Assembly: GCF_001275675.1 (NCBI RefSeq)
Contig: NZ_LITM01000008.1
Location: 1-45,483 of the forward strand
Reading direction: 5' to 3'
DNA from: Lysinibacillus sp. FJAT-14745
Lineage (GTDB): Bacteria; Bacillota; Bacilli; Bacillales_A; Planococcaceae
Length of the DNA stretch: 45,483 nucleotides
Part shown: positions 7,542 to 16,819 of the stretch, one piece after another
Layout of the letters: each line of letters begins with the position of its first letter
Numbering within the stretch: the stretch's first letter is position 1
Position numbers and translations under genes: made by a program
Notes under the pieces: generated by a model
What the model was told of the DNA's origin: nothing
The model's database searches: none
Seen by the model: the letters and a program-made list of their open reading frames with translations, nothing else

Positions 7542-9425
7542 TTATCCTTGCATAAACATGCTAGATTGTGAGTTCGCTTTCTGAATAGCAGTCTCCATTG
7601 CAGAAAATTGCTTGAAATAGCGCTCCTCAATTTTTTTCAGCTTTTCTTTCCAAGAATTAATACTATTTTCTACAGATTGGATTGTTTTACCTAATGAATA
7701 AGTACTGGCTCCCGCGCCTGCTTTACCTGCTTTTCCAGCAATTGAATCAATTCCTGTTGTCGCAATAGATCGTAACTGTGATACAAGCCCACCTTTATCA
7801 GCTGAACCATTTGTTCCAGCTGAGCGTGTGAATAAATCACAGACTACCTCTGGATTTGATTCAATTGCTTTAAGAAGCTTCTCTTCGTCAATTACTAGTT
7901 TACCACCGTCCGAATATGTTTGAGATGTAGTAATACCAATATTAAATAAAGTATTATATTTCTCATCTTTATTAGTTCTAATAGAATAAATTGCAGTACG
8001 CATATTTGAAATAACTGAGCTAATTGCACTATCACTTCGTAAAATACCTTGCTTCGCCTTTTCTTCCCACTTCTTTATCTCATCTTCTGACATTCCTGCT
8101 TTTTGAGCATCTGTTAAAGGCTGATAGTTATAATCTTTTTTCGCGGTGATTTGAGAATTCATACTCTCGATTAGACCATTATATAATTCTACAAATGATT
8201 TTACTTGATTTAAAACTGCATCCGGATCTGTAGATGATGAAATAGATACTGGTCCATCATTAAATGTTTTATTTAAAGTAATTGAATAACCTGATTCACT
8301 AAATGAATTAAATTGTGATGTTTTAGTAACACCGTTTACAGTGTATTCAGCATTTTGACCATTTGCAATTTCTCCTGTTGAGCTAGCAGAAAAGTGTATT
8401 GATGATAGTAACGCATTACCTGTATCAGATAACACCTGTAGTGATCCACCAACTGCTTTACCAGTTGATGCTGTACTTAGTGACAATTGACCATCGCTAA
8501 AAACAGCTGTTATACCTGCACCTGTAGCATTAATTCGTTTCACAAATTGATCAACTGAATCTGTTTCTTTATATTCAATAGTAGTTGCTTTCATAGAGCC
8601 ATCTTTTTGAAGTACATTGAATGTTAAATTGCCTGAACCATTTAAATTAAGCCCTAAAGCTTTTAAAGTAGATTCATTATTAGCAGTGTAGCCACTAGTA
8701 GGAATAGCTGTTTGAGAAATAGCTGTACTTGCTAAAGTATCACCGACATTAGCATTAAAACCAATCTTTTGCAAAAAATCAACATTATCAGATGTTACTT
8801 CTACATCTTGGCCTAAAGAAAACGAACCATTTACATTTACTCCATTACTCTCATCATAAAAGCCATTCACAAACGTAGCATTTTCAATACCAACCGACTT
8901 TAATTTTGAAACAACCGAATTAATTGAATCACTCGGATTAAACACAAATGATTTGTCTTCACCGTTAATTTCAAATTTCACTGTATCACTTGAAGAAATC
9001 CCTAAGTCAGATAGTTTATGACTATTGTTTAAAGTATAAACTTTATTTAGACTCCCAGTTTTAGTTGCGCCTTTAGCTAATTGTGATACAGATGATATTT
9101 CTAATGACCCAACTGCTGAAGCACTTGCTGTAACTGACAGCTTACTTGAATCAGATACTGAAGCTGACTTTGATAAAAATGTAGTAGGCTTATATTTATC
9201 ATATCCCTCTGTTCGAAATGCCTCTAATTTGGTATTAATACTACGATAGGAATCCCGTTGCCATACATATTTTTGCTTTTGTTGCTGCAACTTCTCCATT
9301 TTTGCACTTTCAGCTTTCATTAACTTTTCAACAATAGAATCAATATCCATTCCTGAAGCTAAACCTGTGAAGCGATTACCTGAAGTTGTTAAATAAGAAA
9401 ATGAATTTGATTTAATAGATGCCAT
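7542..9425 (-). CDS. fliD: Flagellar filament cap protein FliD (HAP2)
   Basis: A 627-residue cap protein. The N-terminus has the FliD_N pattern (FTGLASGMDIDSIVEKLMKAE at about residues 18-38) and the C-terminus is the coiled FliD_C region ending AIQKANSQSSMFMQG. The middle is long and rich in Ser, Thr, Gly and Asn, as is usual for the exposed domains, and the protein is longer than B. subtilis FliD (about 500 residues). It forms the cap at the filament tip that inserts flagellin subunits. ATG at 9425 is preceded by TAGGAGG; flaG ends 18 nt upstream. Confidence 0.97.
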   Translation of the reverse strand: MASIKSNSFSYLTTSGNRFTGLASGMDIDSIVEKLMKAESAKMEKLQQQKQKYVWQRDSYRSINTKLEAFRTEGYDKYKPTTFLSKSASVSDSSKLSVTASASAVGSLEISSVSQLAKGATKTGSLNKVYTLNNSHKLSDLGISSSDTVKFEINGEDKSFVFNPSDSINSVVSKLKSVGIENATFVNGFYDESNGVNVNGSFSLGQDVEVTSDNVDFLQKIGFNANVGDTLASTAISQTAIPTSGYTANNESTLKALGLNLNGSGNLTFNVLQKDGSMKATTIEYKETDSVDQFVKRINATGAGITAVFSDGQLSLSTASTGKAVGGSLQVLSDTGNALLSSIHFSASSTGEIANGQNAEYTVNGVTKTSQFNSFSESGYSITLNKTFNDGPVSISSSTDPDAVLNQVKSFVELYNGLIESMNSQITAKKDYNYQPLTDAQKAGMSEDEIKKWEEKAKQGILRSDSAISSVISNMRTAIYSIRTNKDEKYNTLFNIGITTSQTYSDGGKLVIDEEKLLKAIESNPEVVCDLFTRSAGTNGSADKGGLVSQLRSIATTGIDSIAGKAGKAGAGASTYSLGKTIQSVENSINSWKEKLKKIEERYFKQFSAMETAIQKANSQSSMFMQG

Positions 9426-9443
9426 AATATTTACCTCCTATAA

Positions 9444-9815
9444 TTAAATTTTCTCGTCTACAATCATACCTAGCAGCTTTTGCATTTCATAAAAAGCATC
9501 TAGTAGCTTTTTTGGTGGGATTTCCTTTATTACTTCATTTGTATCTTCATTGATTACTGTTACATAATAACGTTCCAAACCTTCATGATACATAAATTTT
9601 GAAGCGCTATGTGTTACTTCAAGCATTTCGTTCATTTTATCAACTACATCTCGAACTTTTGCTTTTGTTTCTTCACTATTATCAAGTTGCTGCTCTGGTT
9701 CAACAGTAGCTATAGATATTTTTCCACTATGATTGCTTTCTTCCTTCGCTATTTTGGGTACGCTAGTATCGCTTATAAGGGCTGAATCTATATCAATATT
9801 ACCTGAAATACGCAT
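9444..9815 (-). CDS. flaG: FlaG family protein
   Basis: The C-terminal half is the FlaG domain (FMYHEGLERYYVTVIN ... EVIKEIPPKKLL). FlaG proteins influence filament length; the mechanism is unsettled. I place the start at the ATG at 9815 (123 residues) because AAGGAGG lies 8 nt upstream and the further 48 in-frame codons run through a sigma-D-type promoter and a terminator stem. It is the first gene of the flaG-fliD-fliT-fliS operon. Confidence 0.9.
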   Translation of the reverse strand: MRISGNIDIDSALISDTSVPKIAKEESNHSGKISIATVEPEQQLDNSEETKAKVRDVVDKMNEMLEVTHSASKFMYHEGLERYYVTVINEDTNEVIKEIPPKKLLDAFYEMQKLLGMIVDEKI

Positions 9816-9858
9816 ATTTCCATCCTCCTTGAATTTAATACAAACACTGTTACTTTTA

Positions 9859-9884
9859 ATATCGGATAAAAAAAAAGGAATTTC
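9859..9884 (-). promoter_or_regulatory. Sigma-D-type promoter of flaG-fliD-fliT-fliS
   Basis: On the minus strand GAAA and TCCGATAT are separated by 14 nt; the sigma-D consensus is about TAAA-N15-GCCGATAT. The -10 matches 7 of 8 and the -35 3 of 4 positions. It lies about 45 nt upstream of the flaG start. The spacer is the T-run of the preceding terminator. Confidence 0.75.
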
Positions 9885-9922
9885 AGTTTTTCCATAAATC
9901 ATCCACAAAAAAACGAAATTCC
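9868..9922 (-). terminator. Intrinsic terminator of the leg operon
   Basis: Read on the minus strand, a 15-bp stem (arms 9908-9922 and 9877-9891, two mismatches) with a 16-nt loop is followed by nine T. It ends transcription from legF and shares bases with the flaG promoter. Confidence 0.8.
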
Positions 9923-10106
9923 CAAATGTAAAATGTACTTTGAAAATTGATGTTATCAAACTTTATTTACTATTAAAAAACTACTACTTTTCAAATGTCG
10001 GTCTCTGATATCAGATTTTCGTCTAAAATATTCTACTACAAACAGTTTGAATTTAACTTAATTAATTTCTCCTTTTTGTACCACCTGATATGTAAATTTC
10101 AATTAA

Positions 10107-10778
10107 TCACCTAATTAAAAAGTCACATATCTCAAAATCGAACATAGTATCAATATCAAAAGAATTCTCTTTTTTCATGACATATGCTTTTGTTTCTTTT
10201 GTTATAAAGGACTTTTCCTCTTTTAAGAACTTTATTTGTCCGACATAGATTGCTCCGTTCAAAGCATATACAATCGGTAAATCTTGACGTCTTGTAGCGG
10301 TTTGTTCATTATTAATTATTGGTTGCATTTTGCCATCTATTAAATTGTACATCCAGTATGGAGACTTATCCGGCTCTGTTACTGAAACGCAGAATTTCGC
10401 TTGTTGATGTAACATAAACTCTATACACCCATCGATATCCTCTACAGTTCTTAGTGGTGAAGTTGGTTGCAATAACATAACATAATCATAACCTGGGCAT
10501 TGTTCAATAGCATGTAATATAGGGTCAATACCAGGCGTGTTATCCTGTGCTAATTCGATTGGGCGAACAAACGGTACATCGCACTCATACTCCTTAGCTA
10601 CTTCAATTATTTCATCATCCTCTGAGGACAAAATTGTTCGAGTAATATACTTAGATTTTTTTGCCTCTTCTATTGTCCAGGCTATTAATGGCTTTCCATT
10701 GAGTTCTCGAATATTTTTACGTGGTACTCCCTTTGATCCCCCACGAGCAGGAATGACAGCTAAAATCTTAGGTTTCAT
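10107..10778 (-). CDS. legF: CMP-legionaminate synthetase (LegF/NeuA family)
   Basis: A 223-residue cytidylyltransferase with the CMP-nonulosonate synthetase signature IPARGGSKGVPRKN at residues 8-21 and LLQPTSPLR near 100. It would activate legionaminic acid with CTP to give the CMP-sugar used by the flagellin glycosyltransferase. The specific sugar is inferred from the complete legB-C-H-G-I-E set upstream in the same operon; the family also includes NeuA and PseF. Its ATG overlaps the legE stop as ATGA. Nothing codes in the 290 nt down to flaG. Confidence 0.85.
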   Translation of the reverse strand: MKPKILAVIPARGGSKGVPRKNIRELNGKPLIAWTIEEAKKSKYITRTILSSEDDEIIEVAKEYECDVPFVRPIELAQDNTPGIDPILHAIEQCPGYDYVMLLQPTSPLRTVEDIDGCIEFMLHQQAKFCVSVTEPDKSPYWMYNLIDGKMQPIINNEQTATRRQDLPIVYALNGAIYVGQIKFLKEEKSFITKETKAYVMKKENSFDIDTMFDFEICDFLIR

Positions 10779-11821
10779 ATTAAGAGCTCCTTAAACTCAT
10801 TATTAGCTTTGTTAAAATCCTCCATTCGACCGATATCTAACCAATATTCATGGATAGGGAATACAGATGTTTTCTTTTCTTTTTCGATTAATTGCTCAAA
10901 AAGTGTCGGCATATCATAAAATTCATCTGTCGGTATATAATCAAAAACATCTGGACTTAGCACATAAATACCCGCGTTAACAAAACTACGTTGAATGGGC
11001 TTCTCTTTAATCGTCACTAAATCTGTACCATCAGTTTCAATAACACCATATGGAATTTGATATTCATATTCCCTCACACACATTGTTGCAATTGATTCAT
11101 GTTCCAAATGAAAATCCATTAGCTGATCAAAATTAATTTGTGTAAGTAAATCACCATTCATGACGAAAAACGGTTGTGTTGGCCGATTTTTTATTAATGA
11201 GAGAGCCCCTGCTGTACCCATTCGTTTATCTTCTTCAACATACTCAATCGTTACATCAAAAGCCTCACCATTTTGGAAATAATTTTGAATCACTTCTTTT
11301 TTGTAGTTTACTGAAAAGATGAAGTTCGTATATCCGTATTGCTTAAAACCATCAATAATTATTTCTAGAATCGTTCTATTTCCTACTCGTAACATAGGTT
11401 TTGGTGTATCGTTTGTAAGAGGACGAAGCCTTGTACCTAATCCACCAAGCATTAAAATAACTGTATTTTTATTCAATATTGATTCTAGCTTATCCATAAA
11501 TAAAATATCGATAATTTTATTCGAATCATCTATTATTGGCAGTTGCTTTAGCATTTTCAATTTCATAAATCGCTTATAAATATACGGCTTTTGTCCACTT
11601 TTCGCGATAATTGGATTCGGATTCATAATTAAAGAAATTGGTACCTCAAGCCCTTCGCCCCGTAAGATACCACGGCGAATATCCCCATCCGTAACGGTAC
11701 CAAGCAAACGTTGATTTTCATCGACAACCACTGCAAATTGTAAAGAGGAATCATCAATTATTTTCATCGTTTCAAGTAACGTTTGATTCTTTGTAACAAT
11801 AATTTTTTGCCATTGCTTCAT
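10775..11821 (-). CDS. legE: CBS-domain sugar-phosphate nucleotidyltransferase (PtmE/LegE-like)
   Basis: A 348-residue protein: two CBS domains in about the first 115 residues, then a nucleotidyltransferase domain with LGGLGTRLRPLTNDTPKPML. In Campylobacter the same architecture (PtmE) makes GDP-glucosamine, the first committed step of the GDP-linked legionaminic acid route. The ATG at 11821 is chosen over an in-frame start at 11851 because it follows the legH stop by 4 nt and has AAGGAAG 9 nt upstream; the longer form would overlap legH by 26 nt. The CBS pair suggests control by an adenine nucleotide or a dimer contact; that is inference. Confidence 0.85.
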   Translation of the reverse strand: MKQWQKIIVTKNQTLLETMKIIDDSSLQFAVVVDENQRLLGTVTDGDIRRGILRGEGLEVPISLIMNPNPIIAKSGQKPYIYKRFMKLKMLKQLPIIDDSNKIIDILFMDKLESILNKNTVILMLGGLGTRLRPLTNDTPKPMLRVGNRTILEIIIDGFKQYGYTNFIFSVNYKKEVIQNYFQNGEAFDVTIEYVEEDKRMGTAGALSLIKNRPTQPFFVMNGDLLTQINFDQLMDFHLEHESIATMCVREYEYQIPYGVIETDGTDLVTIKEKPIQRSFVNAGIYVLSPDVFDYIPTDEFYDMPTLFEQLIEKEKKTSVFPIHEYWLDIGRMEDFNKANNEFKELLI

Positions 11822-11825
11822 GGAA

Positions 11826-12446
11826 TTACACTTCCTTTGCAGGTACGCCAAATGCCTTTACATTGTCTTCTATATTTTTTACTACTACTGCCCCTGCACC
11901 TATTAAACAGTTTGTTCCTATATTAATTCCTTGTATAATTGTTGTACCTGTTCCTATATGTGTCCCTTTTTGGATTTGAACATTACCTGATATTTTAGTA
12001 CCCGGTGCAATATGTATTTGGGAACCTATTTGACAATCATGATCAATAATCGTACCCGTATTTATAATAGTATTATCGGCAATAATTGTATTGGTTTGAA
12101 TAATTGCACCAGCCATTATTTGAATTCCATGTCCTAATTTTACTGAAGGAGCAAGAGTAGCTGAAGGGTGTACAATTGATTTAAAATGATAACCTTTATC
12201 ACAAAAATCTTGAAATATCTTTTCACGTAATGGTGACGGTCGTGTCATTCCTACACCAAGAACTAACTCAACATCTGACGTTGAATAATTAAATATCACT
12301 TCATCTTTTCCTAAATAAGGTATTGAATTATTTTTCTCTATTGTAGGAGCAGTAAAGCCTAATATTTTCTCTTTTTGAGCTACTAACATTTCTGTTAATA
12401 CTGATGCATGTCCACCGTTCCCAATGATTATAATTGGCTTACTCAT
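11826..12446 (-). CDS. legH: Acetyltransferase of the NeuD/PglD left-handed beta-helix family
   Basis: A 206-residue protein with the N-terminal GNGGHASV nucleotide-sugar-binding motif (residues 8-15) and C-terminal hexapeptide repeats (from about 95) including HPSA and IDHDCQIG, as in PglD and NeuD. In the legionaminate pathway LegH acetylates the 4-amino sugar made by LegC, giving the diacetylated bacillosamine intermediate. It overlaps legI by 8 nt. Confidence 0.85.
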   Translation of the reverse strand: MSKPIIIIGNGGHASVLTEMLVAQKEKILGFTAPTIEKNNSIPYLGKDEVIFNYSTSDVELVLGVGMTRPSPLREKIFQDFCDKGYHFKSIVHPSATLAPSVKLGHGIQIMAGAIIQTNTIIADNTIINTGTIIDHDCQIGSQIHIAPGTKISGNVQIQKGTHIGTGTTIIQGINIGTNCLIGAGAVVVKNIEDNVKAFGVPAKEV

Positions 12447-13515
12447 CTATAAGTTCATCCTCATCATATGATTTTGAAGCAACTTTCCCTATGTAAGACC
12501 AATACTTTGAAGGCACAACACCATTTCCAGGTCTTTTTACAGTTAAATTGCTAGATGAAAACACTTCACCAAGACGAATTGTTTTTTTAGCAACTAAGCT
12601 TTTTCGTACTGGAATACGATTTTGTAGCTCTGTAAATGTTGGTTTTTTAATACCATCTCCCAGTGCTTGCTCTATTTCTCTTATGCCTGTAATCATTGCT
12701 TTTAGCTCATCAGGATTTAATGAGGCAATATGATCCGGTCCTTCTAATGTCTTATCCAAAGTAAAATGCTTTTCTATCACTGTTGCTCCCATACTAACGG
12801 CCGCAATCGGGATATGAATTCCCTCAGAGTGATCAGATAAACCCATCGGTAATCGGAAAATTTTATTCATTTCATTCATTGCACTTATATTGATTGAAGC
12901 GGCTGGAGCTGGGTATTGTGTTGTACAATGTAGAAGTGTTACGTATTGTTGTAATACCTGCTTTGCCTCTTCTGTACAGTAAAATTCTTGAACAGATTCT
13001 ATTGTAACGGTTTCTAAGGGCTTTGCTAGACCATATGCGATAAATGCTAATGCCTCGTGAATTTCCTCAATCGTTGCCATACCTGTTGATAAAATAATCG
13101 GTTTACCCTTTGTAGCCATATAATGAATAAAAGGTGCATTAGTTAGCTCGCCAGAGGGGATTTTTACCGTTTCAATACTTAGTTTGTCTATTAAAAAATC
13201 GACACTTTCAAAATCGAAAGGCGTCGATAAAAATTCAATTTGCTCTGTTTGACAAAATATTTGTAACTCTACAAACTCCTCATATGTTAACTCTAGTTTT
13301 TTTAGCATTGCCAATTGAGAAGTAGCTTCACCTAAATTTTCGACTTGGTAATCTGCCTGCTTTGCTTGTTTTGTGACTAAGTTTTCTGCCTTAAAGGTTT
13401 GAAACTTGACTGCATTAGCCCCCGCCTCTTTCGCAACCTTTACAAGCTCCTTCGCCATTTTAAGTGAACCATTGTGATTAACTCCCGCTTCTGCGATGAT
13501 ATAGGAATTTTTCAT
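12439..13515 (-). CDS. legI: N,N'-diacetyllegionaminate synthase
   Basis: A 358-residue NeuB-family enzyme with AEAGVNHNG at residues 9-17, the TIM-barrel core and a C-terminal SAF (antifreeze-like) domain (RKSLVAKKTIRLGEVF). It condenses the 6-deoxy-diacetamido-hexose from LegG with phosphoenolpyruvate to form the nine-carbon sugar. Sialic or pseudaminic synthases share the fold; the paired aminotransferase and hydrolysing epimerase point to legionaminic acid. Its ATG overlaps the legG stop as ATGA. Confidence 0.92.
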   Translation of the reverse strand: MKNSYIIAEAGVNHNGSLKMAKELVKVAKEAGANAVKFQTFKAENLVTKQAKQADYQVENLGEATSQLAMLKKLELTYEEFVELQIFCQTEQIEFLSTPFDFESVDFLIDKLSIETVKIPSGELTNAPFIHYMATKGKPIILSTGMATIEEIHEALAFIAYGLAKPLETVTIESVQEFYCTEEAKQVLQQYVTLLHCTTQYPAPAASINISAMNEMNKIFRLPMGLSDHSEGIHIPIAAVSMGATVIEKHFTLDKTLEGPDHIASLNPDELKAMITGIREIEQALGDGIKKPTFTELQNRIPVRKSLVAKKTIRLGEVFSSSNLTVKRPGNGVVPSKYWSYIGKVASKSYDEDELIDE

Positions 13516-14639
13516 AGGTCATAGAACTCCTTTTTTATAGAAAATGACGTTAACCCGTGTAAAAGGGTAATGATTTTTTCTGATACTTGACCATCTCCAA
13601 AAATACGGTCATATTCCTGGTTAAACTTTTTAGCTTTTTCAATAGTACGATAAATTTTTTCTGTATCAAGCACTGTATTAAACACAGAGTTTGGTTGTTC
13701 ACGCCCCTCTTGTCTCATTCCACAATTAACTGTCGGTGTTGCTAAATAAGGAACTTCAATTAATCCACTTGATGAATTACCTATTACAACCTCTGCATGT
13801 TTTACTGCACTTAAATATTTTAACTGTCCTAATGAATCATATAATTTTGCATTGCGATATTGTAATGTGAATTGTTGGATTGCTTCATTAATCCCACGTC
13901 CACCATTATCCGCATTTGACTTCGTAAAAAGCAGGTTAACATTTGAATAATTTTCTAAAGCTTCCAATAATTCAAAAACGCCATCTGTTTCACCATTTGT
14001 TTCGGGATGATATGTAATTAAAAACATTGGCAATTGATTATCTAGTTGGAGTTGCTCAAATAATTTATCCTTCGTCATCAACTTCATATTCATAATATTT
14101 TCTATCCCGATAGCACCGACATTAAATACACGCCCTGGAGATTCGCCTAATTGTATAACACGTTTACGATGTGATTCAGTACTAGTAAAATGCCATGTAG
14201 CCATTTTAGTAATAGAGTGGCGAATTGCATCATCGTATGCACCAAAAGTGCATTCACCACCATGAATATGAGCGATTGGAATTTGCATAATAAGTGCAGC
14301 TTGAGCAGCAGCTAACATTTCAAAACGATCGCCTAAAAGAATAATTAAATCTGGCTGCAAACGGGAAAGTGCATCAGCAAAACCAATGGTAGCAAGCCCC
14401 ATGGATTTTACTACGCCTGTAGCTGTGTCTGCTGATAATAATATCTCTACTTTTTCATTAATTGTAAATCCATCATACTCAATTTGTTTATAGGTACTAC
14501 CGAACTCTGGTGATAAATGCATACCTGTTGTAAGTATCTGCAACTGAAATAACTCATCTTGTTGAATTTTTTTTAAAAGAGGAAATAACAACCCATACTC
14601 TGCCCGTGTTCCTGTAATAACACAAATCTTCCGTTTCAC
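13512..14639 (-). CDS. legG: Hydrolysing NDP-diacetylbacillosamine 2-epimerase (NeuC family)
   Basis: A 375-residue NeuC/LegG-family enzyme with VITGTRAEYGLL at the N-terminus, a HIHGGE motif near residue 124, and the GNSSSGLIE substrate-binding loop. It releases the nucleotide while inverting C2, giving 2,4-diacetamido-2,4,6-trideoxymannose for LegI. PseG, its counterpart in the pseudaminic pathway, is unrelated, so this gene supports legionaminic over pseudaminic acid. It lies 3 nt after legC. Confidence 0.92.
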   Translation of the reverse strand: MKRKICVITGTRAEYGLLFPLLKKIQQDELFQLQILTTGMHLSPEFGSTYKQIEYDGFTINEKVEILLSADTATGVVKSMGLATIGFADALSRLQPDLIILLGDRFEMLAAAQAALIMQIPIAHIHGGECTFGAYDDAIRHSITKMATWHFTSTESHRKRVIQLGESPGRVFNVGAIGIENIMNMKLMTKDKLFEQLQLDNQLPMFLITYHPETNGETDGVFELLEALENYSNVNLLFTKSNADNGGRGINEAIQQFTLQYRNAKLYDSLGQLKYLSAVKHAEVVIGNSSSGLIEVPYLATPTVNCGMRQEGREQPNSVFNTVLDTEKIYRTIEKAKKFNQEYDRIFGDGQVSEKIITLLHGLTSFSIKKEFYDL

Positions 14640-14642
14640 TCT

Positions 14643-15797
14643 TTATCCCTCGCTTATAGGTGTACTAGGAATATTAATAACATTTTTATTTAACAGTTCA
14701 GTTACTGATAAGTCCATCTTTGGACATTGTTGAAACATCACAAGTTCATGCATTGGTGTCCAAATAGGGCGACTCATAACACCCTGATTATTTAAAAAAT
14801 CTAATACTTCATTACGATCATAACTCTCGTCTAAAATAATTGTTTGTAACCAGTAATTACTTCGTGTATTTACAGGCTCTTTAAATAACTGTACACCATC
14901 AATATTTGTTACTATATTTTCATAATATCCTGCTAAATTACGCTTTTGCTCAATAAATTCAGGCATTTTTTCGAGCTGAGCACATCCTAAAGCAGCGTTA
15001 ATATTCGGCATACGATAATTAAAGCCAATTTCATCATGTATAAATTCCCAACGGTGAGGAACTTTCGCTGTAGTCGTTAAATGTTTTGCATAGTCAGCAA
15101 GTGCCTCATCATCTGTTAAAATAGCACCACCACCACCCGTAGTGATAATTTTATTACCATTAAAGCTTATTGCACTAACTTTCCCAAACGTTCCAGTATG
15201 CTTACCTTTGTAATAACTCCCTAATGACTCCGCTGCATCTTCCACAAGTACTAGCTTGTATTTTTCACATATGGCATCAAGCTCATCCATCAAGCAAGGA
15301 TGACCAAATGTGTGCATTGGTACTAATGCTTTAATACGGCGATTCGTCTGCTTATTGTATAATTCACCTTGTCGCAGTTCTGCTACTTCTTCCAAATACG
15401 TTTCAAGTTTCGCTGGATTAACGCCTAATGTTTCTATATTTACATCCACGAAATGTGGGATTGCTTGTATATAAGAAATAGCATTTGCTGTAGCAATAAA
15501 AGTCAACGACGGCATAAGTACCTCGTCATTCGCTTCTACCCCTGCAACCTTTAAAGCAATATGGAGGGCAGCTGTGCCATTAACGACCGCCACAGCACGC
15601 TTCACACCAATAAATTTTGCTAAATCCTCTTCAAAGCGTGTAACATATGAGCCAACTGAAGATACCCAACCAGTTTTTACACAATCGGTTACATACTCCA
15701 CTTCTTTTTCATTAAACGTTGGTTCATGTAAGGCTATGAAATCTTTGCCATATAACCGCTTAATACTTTCTACAAATTCCATCCATTGTTTATTCAT
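14643..15797 (-). CDS. legC: PLP-dependent sugar aminotransferase (DegT/DnrJ/EryC1 family)
   Basis: A 384-residue fold-type I aminotransferase with the PLP lysine K216 in SFNGNKIITTGGGG and the family motif EDAAESLGSYYKGKHTG. It aminates C4 of the 4-keto-6-deoxy sugar from LegB. The length is normal for LegC/PglE-like enzymes. Its ATG overlaps the legB stop (ATGA). Confidence 0.9.
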   Translation of the reverse strand: MNKQWMEFVESIKRLYGKDFIALHEPTFNEKEVEYVTDCVKTGWVSSVGSYVTRFEEDLAKFIGVKRAVAVVNGTAALHIALKVAGVEANDEVLMPSLTFIATANAISYIQAIPHFVDVNIETLGVNPAKLETYLEEVAELRQGELYNKQTNRRIKALVPMHTFGHPCLMDELDAICEKYKLVLVEDAAESLGSYYKGKHTGTFGKVSAISFNGNKIITTGGGGAILTDDEALADYAKHLTTTAKVPHRWEFIHDEIGFNYRMPNINAALGCAQLEKMPEFIEQKRNLAGYYENIVTNIDGVQLFKEPVNTRSNYWLQTIILDESYDRNEVLDFLNNQGVMSRPIWTPMHELVMFQQCPKMDLSVTELLNKNVINIPSTPISEG

Positions 15798-16795
15798 ATA
15801 TTATAAACATCTGCCTTATATTGAGATAAATTATCAGGATTTGTGAACCATTCGATTGTTTCTTCTAATCCTTTTCGGAAACCATCTTTTCCGCCATAAC
15901 GCGGCTCCCAACCAAGTAGCTCTTTTGCTTTTCTATTCTCTGCCCATAAACGCTCTACTTCACTTTTCTCCGGACGTAGGCGTTGCTCATCTGTTTCAAT
16001 TGTTAAATTAGCGCCCATAATATCCGCAATCATTTCAGCCGTTTCACCAATTGACACCTCATAATTTGAGCCAATATTAATCACTTCACCAATTGACTTT
16101 TCTGAATTCATAACGGAAATAAAACCTTGTACAGTATCTTTTACATAGTTAAAGTCACGAGTTGGACTAACGGCACCTAGCTTAATCGTCGTTTGACCAC
16201 TTGCAAGCTGACTAATAATTGTAGGAATGACTGCTCGAGCTGATTGTCGTGGTCCATAGGTATTAAACGGACGGATAATCGACACAGGCGTATCAAATGA
16301 ACGATAAAATGATAATGCCATTTGATCTGCTCCTATTTTAGATGCGGAATAAGGTGACTGTCCCTGTAATGGATGATCTTCATCAATTGGTACATATAAA
16401 GCCGTACCATATACTTCACTTGTCGATGTATGTACTACTTTTTCTACTGCTAATTCTTTTGCAGCCTGCACAATATTCAATGTTCCAGTAACATTTGTAT
16501 CTACATATGTTGCTGGTGAATGGTATGAATATGGGATTGCAATAAGTGCTGCTAAATTTAATACATGTGTACAGCCTTTCATTGCTTCTCTTACACCATG
16601 TGGATCACGAATATCTCCTGAAAAAACATCTAGTTGTGATTTAATCTCTGAAGTAGATTGGTCAAGCCATCCCCACGAATTAAATGAATTATAGTATACA
16701 AAAGCACGAACATTATAGCCTTGTCGAATAAGTTCTTCAGTTAGATGAGAACCGATAAAACCATCCGCACCAGTTACTAATATTTTTTTTTCCAT
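15794..16795 (-). CDS. legB: Nucleotide-GlcNAc 4,6-dehydratase (extended SDR)
   Basis: A 333-residue SDR enzyme with the NAD-binding TGADGFIGSHL at residues 7-17, the catalytic YSASK motif and the RPFNTYGPRQSARAVIPT segment seen in LegB/PtmB-type dehydratases. It starts the sugar branch by dehydrating GDP- or UDP-GlcNAc to the 4-keto-6-deoxy form. It heads the seven leg genes, most of which overlap, 24 nt after the small gene at 16820. Confidence 0.9.
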   Translation of the reverse strand: MEKKILVTGADGFIGSHLTEELIRQGYNVRAFVYYNSFNSWGWLDQSTSEIKSQLDVFSGDIRDPHGVREAMKGCTHVLNLAALIAIPYSYHSPATYVDTNVTGTLNIVQAAKELAVEKVVHTSTSEVYGTALYVPIDEDHPLQGQSPYSASKIGADQMALSFYRSFDTPVSIIRPFNTYGPRQSARAVIPTIISQLASGQTTIKLGAVSPTRDFNYVKDTVQGFISVMNSEKSIGEVINIGSNYEVSIGETAEMIADIMGANLTIETDEQRLRPEKSEVERLWAENRKAKELLGWEPRYGGKDGFRKGLEETIEWFTNPDNLSQYKADVYNI

Positions 16796-16819
16796 AATTA
16801 TTAATCAGCCCTTACATAA

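Noticed and set aside
9816-9959. Longer FlaG with 48 extra N-terminal residues
   Set aside because: The extra frame runs through a terminator stem and the sigma-D-type promoter; AAGGAGG fits the ATG at 9815.
10006-10015. CTGATATCAG palindrome downstream of legF
   Set aside because: A 10-bp palindrome alone is expected by chance and nothing nearby supports a site.
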